Of a stretch of 64,000 bases of DNA, positions 56,779 through 64,000 are shown one piece after another. Source of the DNA: Nilaparvata lugens (Eukaryota > Arthropoda > Insecta > Hemiptera > Delphacidae). The stretch is taken from the NCBI RefSeq assembly GCF_014356525.2, contig NC_052507.1, positions 3,199,992 to 3,263,991 of the forward strand. The letters run 5' to 3'. The translations under genes and the position numbers were made by a program. Within the stretch, counting starts at the first letter, position 1, and each line of letters opens with the position of its first letter. Under the pieces are notes generated by a model, which was not told the origin of the DNA, did no database searches, and saw only the letters and a program-made list of their open reading frames with translations.

Positions 56779-57306
56779 CTATAGTGAGGTCCACGGTATA
56801 ATGGCTGTATTTGATTAACATTGGTGTTTCTATCCTTGTCTATCATTCGACAAAACAGATGACGCTATCCTTTCCTAGCTCCAGAGCATAGCAAGATCTT
56901 TTTCAACAATATAATTAATTAACATAATATTTTCGATCTCAATCATGGAAATGTACCACTTTATCATTGAAAAATATTCATTCTTGACGGATAAAATATA
57001 ATTGATCATCTAGACTGTTCAATAACCCTGCACACACACATATCGATTTTTGTTCGTAAGATATTTTGCTATATTTATAAATTCTATCAGATTAAACGGA
57101 ACTTGACAAACGTCATCTGTTTGAAATCATCTATTCAATCTAATAGAATTCACAGGTACGGCAAAATATTGTACGAACAAAAACAATGTGTTTGTAGCTA
57201 ACCTAAATCTCACATAAGCTATTCTCTATAAAAGGCAGTGACAAGGCAGAGAACCGCTGTTTTTCTATCTTTCTTCACTGTCATTATAGCTTGGACCTTA
57301 CTATAA
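56779..57306. mobile_element. MITE-1 copy 8
   Basis: Starts CTATAGTGAGGTCCACGG and ends 'cttggaccttactata', with MITE-1 subterminal words at both ends. Confidence 0.75.
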
Positions 57307-57424
57307 TAATTTCTGTTCATTTCAAAACAGCTGAGAATCGCGTTGTTTCGATGAAGAAGAGACTAATAATCAAGTGGCAAAATATTGAACGGTATAAAAA
57401 TGAAAATAGTTATTTGTATATCTA

Positions 57425-57570
57425 GAGTGAAAAGTACGACTTTTTCTCCCTGTGGGAAAAAGTTTGAAGCCCGAGGCGAAGCCGAGGGCAGCAATTTTCC
57501 TGAGGGAGAAAAAGTATTTTTCGCTCGTGATGTACACAACATTTTTCCTCCATCTACATTTTTTTATAGA
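57425..57570. repeat. Small foldback block ('cgaggcgaagccgaggg')
   Basis: 'actttttctccctgtggg' and the inverse-type 'tgagggagaaaaagta' flank 'gcccgaggcgaagccgaggg'. Style matches 14240-14345. No gene. Confidence 0.4.
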
Positions 57571-58194
57571 AACTGCAAATAAAATCATTCTAATAACCTA
57601 CGTATTGGTGACAATGATTCCTAACAACATAACCTAAATCTAAAACCTAAAAACCGGTCGTCTGATTGGCACTGCCGATTGCGCTATCTATCGGCATTCG
57701 GCAAAAGTTGTAACAATTATATCAGCTGAGCAGCTACCAAAAATGGCTGACTCCAGATCACGCGGTTCAGATTTGAATTGCAGATCAAAAATATTTGTTG
57801 GCTGGTATTTTGAATAGAATAAAATATTTTTAAAATTGTATAAATTTTTATCGTCTACTAATATTAAGAATATAATAATTATCATACAAACATATATTTC
57901 ATGAGTTAATCAAATTTCTGGTTGTGGTATTGAATTCAGTTGACTCAATGACAGACACCTCTATTATGCTTCCTCATCTGAGCTTAGACCTTCTAACCTA
58001 TTACAATGTAAGTTTCAAAATAGAGATGCTCCTCATGTTATTTAAATGGAGTCACTTTTACTCCCTAGGGAGTTTTTCTGTTTTTTACTACCGAGAGCGA
58101 AAAAGTGACACTTTAGTATTAGGTTTCAGGGAGTAAAGTAAGTACTTTAGACAGTAGCTGGAGGAAAAGATAATTGAAACGGTATTTTCACGTT
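57571..58194. other. Non-coding stretch
   Basis: A small inverted block lies near 58045-58130 ('ttactccctagggagttttt' and 'cagggagtaaagtaagtac'). No gene supported. Confidence 0.35.
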
Positions 58195-58306
58195 ATGGTT
58201 CAACAAGAACCAATCAGCGAAATTATCTTCTCAAATAAGACTTTTCTGATTGGTTCTCGTGGAATTAAACACGAATAAAATTCAACCGGCTCTTGTGCAA
58301 CTGGGT
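58195..58306. mobile_element. FB-1 foldback element, copy 4 (damaged left end)
   Basis: 'caagaaccaatcagcg' and 'ctgattggttctcgtggaat' arms, with the right terminus 'aaccggctcttgtgcaac'. Confidence 0.6.
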
Positions 58307-58860
58307 CATAGTATTTTAATTCTCTTCTTCTATGAAAAACATTTTCATCAAATTGAAAATATCAATCTCCCACACTGTACCAATTAAATCAAATTCCAAT
58401 TTTTATTATTGTCATAAACAAAAATTGATTGCATCAACAAAAGTCAATCTCCTCTTCATCTCCCGGATAAATACAAATTTCCATACCACCAAATGAATTC
58501 AAAATACCAATTTTTGAAGAGACAAAACAAACATTATTACATCCATAAATTGGATTCTTCTCTGGTTGCAGATCGTTTTTCATCCGTCGAAACCATTTAT
58601 TAGTGAATGTGACTTAAATTAATCATATTTCGTAATTGACTTCATGAAATTATTCCCGAATACTCCGTGACTGAACTCTATATAGTGATATCAATTTCAA
58701 ACGGTCAGTATACCTCATCAAACTCTCCATTATATATATTATATTATATTATATTATTCATCTATTTATTTATTCATTCATATACAAATACAATCCAGGT
58801 AAAACAACAGGCAAGACATTCAAACAAGGCTATACTTTACATTCAAATAAGGCTGAGAAT
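58307..58860. other. Non-coding, AT-rich
   Basis: (TATAT)n-type sequence at 58731-58760. Nothing else. Confidence 0.4.
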
Positions 58861-59676
58861 CTATAGTGAGGTCCACGTTATAATGGCAGTGTTTGATTAG
58901 CAATGGTATTGCTATCCTTGTCTATCATTCAACAAAGCGGATAGCGCTATCTCTTTCTCGCTTTGTTCTGTTGCCAGATCGTATTTTAACAATGTTGTAG
59001 AATTAATAATTAACCAACAAAATATTTCATCCTAAATTATGTAAATTCATTATGAAATCATTGAAAAATATAATTTCTTGCTTAATTGACCGAGCGAAGT
59101 GAGGTCTAAGATTAAAATCGACGGTTTGGCATTTCTCTTAATGTTTAGATATTTGAATGTTTGAATGTTTAAAATGTTTATATGTTGCGCATTTACGGCG
59201 AAACGCGGTAATAGATTTTCATGAAATTCGACAGGTATGTTCCTTTTTTAATTGCGCCTCGACGTATATACAAGGTTTTTGGAAATTTTGCATTTCAAGG
59301 ATAATATAAAAGGAAAAAGGAGCCTTCTCCATACGCCAATATTAGAGTAAAAATCAGACTATAGAATTATTCCTCATAAATCAGCTGACAAGTGATTACA
59401 CAGATGTGTGTGGAGAAGCCAGTCTATTGCTGTATTGCCATAAGGTCTGTAGTTTCAATCAGGTACTTGCGGATGAGAATACTGCGTGAGGTCTACTGTT
59501 CACAGAACTACTAGTAAAATATAATTGATTATTTGAAACGAGAGTGAACAGTTGATATTAGGCTACATCAATAAACTGTATCAGCTACCGTTTATAGAAG
59601 GCATTGACAAGACAGAGGATCGGCAACGTTGTTCTCCTATCTTTCTCCACTGCTGTTATAACGTGAACCTCACTAT
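58861..59676. mobile_element. MITE-1 copy 9, carrying Hel-A
   Basis: Full ends CTATAGTGAGGTCCACGT and 'cgtgaacctcactata'. The centre is interrupted at 59096-59514 by Hel-A. Compared with copy 1 (9380-9540), host sequence 'cttgcttaa' continues directly to 'aatataattgatta'. Confidence 0.8.
59096..59514 (+). mobile_element. Hel-A Helitron-like element, copy 4
   Basis: TTGACCGAGCGAAGTGAGGT to CTAG, between A (59095) and T (59515). Alignment with the empty site in MITE-1 copy 1 shows no duplication, the clearest evidence for Helitron-type insertion in this family. Confidence 0.8.
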
Positions 59677-59995
59677 ATCTGCAATAAAACTGGATAGAGT
59701 TAAACAATAAAGTGTGACTGACAGTAATTAGTGGTTGATGAATATCGGTGGCACGATCATAATTGAAATCGTAATTGGGTTTGCTCAATTGATGGAATTT
59801 GTTTTAATATCGTTTCTGAGAGATACAGTTTTTGACAAGTTTTTAATTTATTTGGGAACTAATTGCGTGGTGGCGTTCAATTAATTTCGTGTTCCGTGCT
59901 TTCCATACTGAAATATTGGCTGAAATATTTTTTGTGGCTTGACTGTTACACGAGAGATTTAGGAGTGGGATCAGAGACTTCAAACTGTCTTTTTA

Positions 59996-60125
59996 CTTTC
60001 CTTGCCCTATTACCTATTTGCCCTATTTGCTTTCCGAAAAAAATTAAGGTACCCAAATTTCTACATTTCTATACGTTTCAAGGTCCCCTGAGTCCAAAAA
60101 AGTGGTTTTTGGGTATTGGTCTGTA

Positions 60126-60165
<40 letters not shown>

Positions 60166-60830
60166 AGTGTATGTGCGTCTGTGTACACGATATCTCATCT
60201 CCCAATTAACGGAATGACTTGAAATTTGGAACTTAAGGTCCTTACACTATAAGGATCCGACACGAACATTTTCGATCGAATTCAATTCAAGATGGCGGCT
60301 AAAATGGCGTGAATGTTGGCAAAAACAGGAGTTTTCGCGATTTTCTCGAAAACGGATCCAACGATTTTGATCAAAATTCATACCTAGAAAATTCATTGAT
60401 AAGCTCTATCAACTGCCACAAGTCCCATATCTGTAAAAATGTCAGGAGCACTGCACCATCTATGCAAAGTTTGATTTTAGATTTTCAATTATCAGGTTTC
60501 AGATATAATTTAAACGAAAAATTTCAAGTGGAGAATATTGAGCATGAAAATCTCTTCAATTAATGTCCAGTAACATTTCCACCTAAAATTGAAAATAAGC
60601 TTGAAATTTGAGAAAATGTGATTATTCAATTGAAAACTGTTGGCAACTGTTGATTCTGTTAAATCATTCACTATGAAGAGATAGCAGACTTCGTGTGTCT
60701 GCAGCGCTATTGGCCAGTCACCAGCTGTTTTCAGATCTTAGAAAAGTAGACTTGAGATGCGCGGGAACACTAGCGTCAGTTGATCAATTCTCATAACGGC
60801 AAGGAAAGTTGTGTGAGTGCACCATACCAG
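59996..60830 (+). repeat. CA-rep family, copy F
   Basis: Starts 'ctttccttgccctattacc', with a damaged hairpin, has a short GT tract (60124-60163), and ends 'gtgagtgcaccataccag'. Confidence 0.75.
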
Positions 60831-60842
60831 ATTTTTTCTTTA

Positions 60843-61058
60843 GGCCCGCCGCAAAGTAGACCCACGAAAAGCAACCCACGCTGAGGGATATTTTGTGAAC
60901 CATTGCTATAGAATTATTCATAATCAATCAGCTGACAAGTGGATTATTCATTGCATGAATTACACAGATGTCTGGAGAAGCTCAGCAATGGTTTACAAAA
61001 CATCCCACGGCGTGGGTTGCTTTTCGTGGATTGGCGTGGGTCTACTTTGCAGCGGGCC
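60843..61058. mobile_element. FB-6 palindromic MITE (GGCCCGC ends, 216 bp)
   Basis: Arms of about 75 bp share 'gcaaagtagacccacg', 'aaaagcaacccacg' and 'gggat(g/a)ttttgt'. It is flanked by TTA (60840-60842 and 61059-61061), consistent with PIF/Harbinger-type insertion. The centre resembles part of Hel-A (aatcagctgacaagtggatt). It abuts CA-rep copy F. Confidence 0.7.
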
Positions 61059-61199
61059 TTAGGACTACTTTTAAGTCACTCAGTGACGGAATAATTTAAG
61101 AGGGTAAACTACTCAGATTTATATTATTGTTTACTTCAAACTGTCTATGTAAATTCTTATAAATAGCACAAATACTCCAATCCTTTCTTTTTAATGCGA

Positions 61200-61335
61200 A
61201 TGATGATGACCTCATGAGATGATCAAACGTTCATGTCATCGGTGGGACTCGAACCCACGAACCAGGCGGTGATAAAGAACCGAAGTTTGTAAAACTTCTT
61301 ACGATGTTTCACCAATCCAACCAGTCTCATCTCAA
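61200..61335 (-). repeat. tRNA-derived SINE head (tRNA-like sequence)
   Basis: On the minus strand a near-consensus A box (TGGTTGGATTGG, 61323-61312) and a perfect B box (GGTTCGAGTCC) are about 60 bp apart. The T arm is intact (GTGGG, 7-base loop, CCCAC; 61258-61242). An anticodon-type arm (GAAGT, loop TTTACAA, ACTTC; 61298-61282) would read UAC (Val). The segment between the anticodon and T arms is long (about 23 bases). The acceptor stem does not pair, so this is a SINE or tRNA pseudogene rather than a working tRNA. Confidence 0.55.
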
Positions 61336-61379
61336 AAATTAATGCTGACATTTGAAAGTGACTAGGTACAGTAGAAGTA

Positions 61380-61700
61380 CTTATCTATTTATTTATTCAT
61401 TTATTTACAATGCAAATAACACTAATGTAATTACATTAAAAATAATAAGGTAGTCCTTGTGCTATTTTTCTCCCAAATTTATAGGTGACAAAGTCCAAGA
61501 TAAGGTTAGAATTTCACGTGTACAATTTTTATAAAATTTTGGTCCAAAATAAACATCAAAACTATAAATTTTGAATTTAGATGCCTTAAATTGATAAATT
61601 AATTAGAAATATTTCACTCAATTAACACTTTTAACGAATAATATTGAGTTATTTGAAAAATTTGGAACTATTCAAGAAACACAAACTCGTAAACACTAAA
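61380..61700. other. Non-coding with LINE-type 3' sequence
   Basis: 'ttatttattcatttatttac' and 'tttttctcccaaatttatag' resemble 3' sequences at 20340 and 34900. No gene. Confidence 0.4.
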
Positions 61701-61785
61701 TCAATGAACATGAAGAAGATGGTGAAGAAGAAGGTGAGGAAAGAAGAAAAAGAAGAAGGAGAAGAAGAAGGAAAATAAGAAGACA
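61700..61785. repeat. (GAA)n-rich purine tract
   Basis: GAAGAAGGTGAGGAAAGAAG-type sequence. Confidence 0.85.
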
Positions 61786-61969
61786 CTTATGATTTCTTCT
61801 TCATTTGATACTACCTTCTCTAATACTATTGGTTGACGGCGATTTTGGACTTGAGCTAGGAGACCTGCTACGCATACCAATCAGGTGCCAATGTACAAGG
61901 CCACGCCCCCAATGCACTCTCATTGGTCAATAGTGTTCGATACTCAAAATGACCGGCCATCCGGCCCCA

Positions 61970-62064
61970 AGAATAGTATATAGGAAATATATATACTATA
62001 TACTGTATGATATACTATAGTATACCATATACTGCATACTATATACTATATACTATATACTATC
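61970..62064. repeat. TATAC short tandem repeat
   Basis: 'tatactatatactgtatgat' then repeated 'actatatact' words. Confidence 0.8.
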
Positions 62065-62236
62065 CTTGGATCGAATCTCCTGCACCCGCAGACGTTGCCA
62101 ATTCGTCATGTGTATTATACAAAAACTATCAATCTATTCTCGTTTATAATCAGCGTGAACAACGTGGATCAATTCTTCTTTGTCAACGTTGCACACATCT
62201 GTTCCGATTTCCATGTTTTTTTTTCAATCATAGTAG

Positions 62237-63490
62237 TTGACCGAGCGAAGTGAGGTCTAAGATTCAAGTCGACGGTTTGCATTTCTCTTATGTTTATATT
62301 TGCGTTACTGCGAAACGCGGCAATAGATCTCCATGAAATTTGACAGGTATGTTCCTTTTGAATTTCGCGGCAACGTATAAGGTTTTTTGGAATTTTCGCA
62401 TTTAAGGATAATACAAAAAGAAAAGGAGTCTCCTTCGAACGCCAATATTACCGTAAATATCAAACTGAATAAATTTTATCCATCATAAATCAGCTGTCAA
62501 ATAGATTATTAGTTGCATGCAACTGATATCTCAATGTAACTTAGTAAAAAATCAGCTAATCAGCTGTTGTGTGGACTATTAGTTGCATGCAATGACGCAT
62601 GCAATTAATAACTGAAAGTAACATAGTATTTTCTCTCGACCTTTCTCTGCTTTCGACTCGGGCTGACCTGTTGCCAGTATGTCTTGAAGGAGATTAGCTT
62701 TTGATGTTAGCATTTTTGATACACCAACCCCAACAGCCATTAGTCGTTTTCACACCGATATCTCGCCGACACAACAGGACAGGACAGAATTTACTCCGAT
62801 GGACAGTATGGACAGAGGAGGCTGTGTTCTATAACTGTGCGAGGTCTACTGTTCACAGAACTATTGGTATTCGAATGGTGTTGAACAGTTTCCACCGATA
62901 CCGCAATGAGTGAGGGTTTGAAGCTGGTTTCAGCTAGCCGATTTCACACCGATATCTCGCCAACACGACAGGACAGGACAGAATTTACTCTGATGGACAG
63001 AGAAGGCTGTGGTCTATAACTGCGCGAGGTCTACTGTTCACAGAACTATTCGTATTCAAATGGTGTTGAACAGTTTCCACCGATACCGCAATGAGTGGAC
63101 GTTTGAAGCTAGTTTCAGCTAGCCGATTTCATACCGATATCTCGCCGACACGACAGGACAGGACAGAATTCACTCTGATGGACACAGAAGGCTGTGGTCT
63201 ATAACTGCGCGAGGTCTACTGTTCACAGAACTATTGGTATTCGAATGGTGTTGAACAGTTTCCACCAATACCGCAATGAGTTGACATTCGAAGCTAGTTT
63301 CAGCTAGCCGATTTCACACCGATATCTCGCCGACACGACAGGACAGAATCTACTCTGATGGACAGAGAAGGCTGTGGTCTATAACTGCGCAAGATCTACT
63401 GCTCACAGAACTATTCGTATTCGAATGGTGTTGAACAGTTTCCACCGACACCGCAATGAGTGAGGGTTTGAAGCTAACCTCAGCTTGTGA
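62237..63490 (+). mobile_element. Hel-A copy 5 whose 3' end is tandemly amplified
   Basis: Starts TTGACCGAGCGAAGTGAGGT; the body is more diverged and shortened (tttgcgttactgcgaaacg). From about 62745 its 3' segment becomes a tandem array, and no CTAG terminus is preserved. Confidence 0.65.
62745..63490. repeat. ~185-bp tandem array, four units
   Basis: 'ca(c/t)accgatatctcgcc' occurs at 62751, 62945, 63130 and 63315 (spacing 194, 185, 185). Each unit contains 'gaggtctactgttcacagaa' (first three) or a close variant, and 'ggtgttgaacagtttccacc'. The units derive from the Hel-A 3' end plus adjacent sequence. Confidence 0.85.
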
Positions 63491-64000
63491 CTGGGAATAA
63501 AAAACTGTAGAATAGCAGAGTTTTTCTGTTGATCTCTAACTCGATCTCAATAAATTACCGTCACTCATCGTTCCTGTGAATGAATGATATAAAAAGTAAT
63601 GAATGAATGAAACCGATAAAAAATTCCATAGAAGCTGCAATGTGAAAAAATTGAAAAATTCAATTAATTAACCGTCTGCCAACTACTAACAATTGCACAG
63701 GCTGCTTTTTTGAAAGGTCCCGCAACTCAGTTGAAGTTGATTGTTAGGGGAGGCATTGAGGCATTGTTTCGGCAAGTATTTCACACACACATATCATATT
63801 TATATACATAAACACACACACATACTACGTACGTTACTCAGCTTTTGAAAAGTGGAGTGGATAGTCATTAGAATGAACAGACAGGCCTCATAAACATCAG
63901 CGAAGCGAAATTTCAATGTGTGAACTAACCTTTGTAATCGACTGATGAAAAGCTCGCTGAAATATTATTCGGCGTAAAATGTTGGGTGTTTCCATACACA
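63491..64000. other. Non-coding, no feature recognised
   Basis: A CA-rich short run at 63782-63824. No exon or repeat family seen. Confidence 0.45.

Noticed and set aside
61233..61332. Functional tRNA-Val gene
   Set aside because: The acceptor stem does not pair and the variable region is far too long for tRNA-Val; a SINE or pseudogene fits better.
62701..62913. 70-codon frame (and the similar one at 48503-48709)
   Set aside because: Both lie on the same Hel-A 3' repeat; the similarity between them is due to the repeat.

Overview
The window is AT-rich, densely repetitive nuclear DNA from an animal, most likely an insect. The mix of short inverted-repeat DNA elements, Helitron-like elements, 5'-truncated LINEs with tetra- or pentanucleotide tails, and one young Ty3/gypsy element resembles hemipteran (planthopper-type) genomes. 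That placement is inference from style. I found no complete cellular protein-coding gene. The best cellular coding signal is one minus-strand exon near 19.5-19.9 kb that starts with ATG, encodes a signal peptide and ends at a consensus splice donor. A much weaker candidate exon lies near 35.2-35.3 kb. Local repeat names (MITE-1, Hel-A, Hel-B, CA-rep, FB-1 and so on) are mine.

Layout. 1-8 kb: LINE tails, GA-rich simple sequence, a CA-rep copy, and foldback elements, one of them inserted at TTAA. 8.4-19.2 kb: MITE-1 copies, two Hel-B copies (one inside a MITE-1), FB-1 foldbacks, another CA-rep and a local duplication. 19.5-20 kb: the signal-peptide exon. 20-24.5 kb: more foldbacks, a 152-bp tandem repeat carrying TGACGTCA sites, and a Hel-A copy. 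24.5-34.4 kb: a Ty3/gypsy element on the minus strand. 34.4-49.3 kb: satellite and AT-rich tandem DNA, a three-level transposon nest (37-38.4 kb), a foldback family and LINE 3' ends. 49.3-50.9 kb: an assembly gap beside a 121-124-bp satellite. 51-64 kb: more nested Hel-A, CA-rep and MITE-1 copies, a tRNA-like SINE head and a 185-bp tandem array grown from a Hel-A end.

The centrepiece is the gypsy element (24538-34409). Its two ~1.79-kb LTRs differ at only about two positions by eye. It has a 4-bp target duplication (ACTG), a primer-binding site matching the 3' end of tRNA-Lys(CUU), a broken gag, a protease and the end of integrase. Reverse transcriptase, RNase H and the integrase core are absent, so it could only move with proteins supplied in trans. 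Its 3' non-coding part carries about 44 tandem short hairpins. On the element's sense strand nearly every one has a GNRA tetraloop, and the stem occurs in four complementary versions (GUGC/GCAC, GUGU/ACAC, GGGC/GCCC, AUGC/GCAU). One copy of the same hairpin sits in each LTR. This covariation-like pattern is the strongest candidate here for an undescribed functional structure, perhaps an RNA packaging, dimerisation or protein-binding array.
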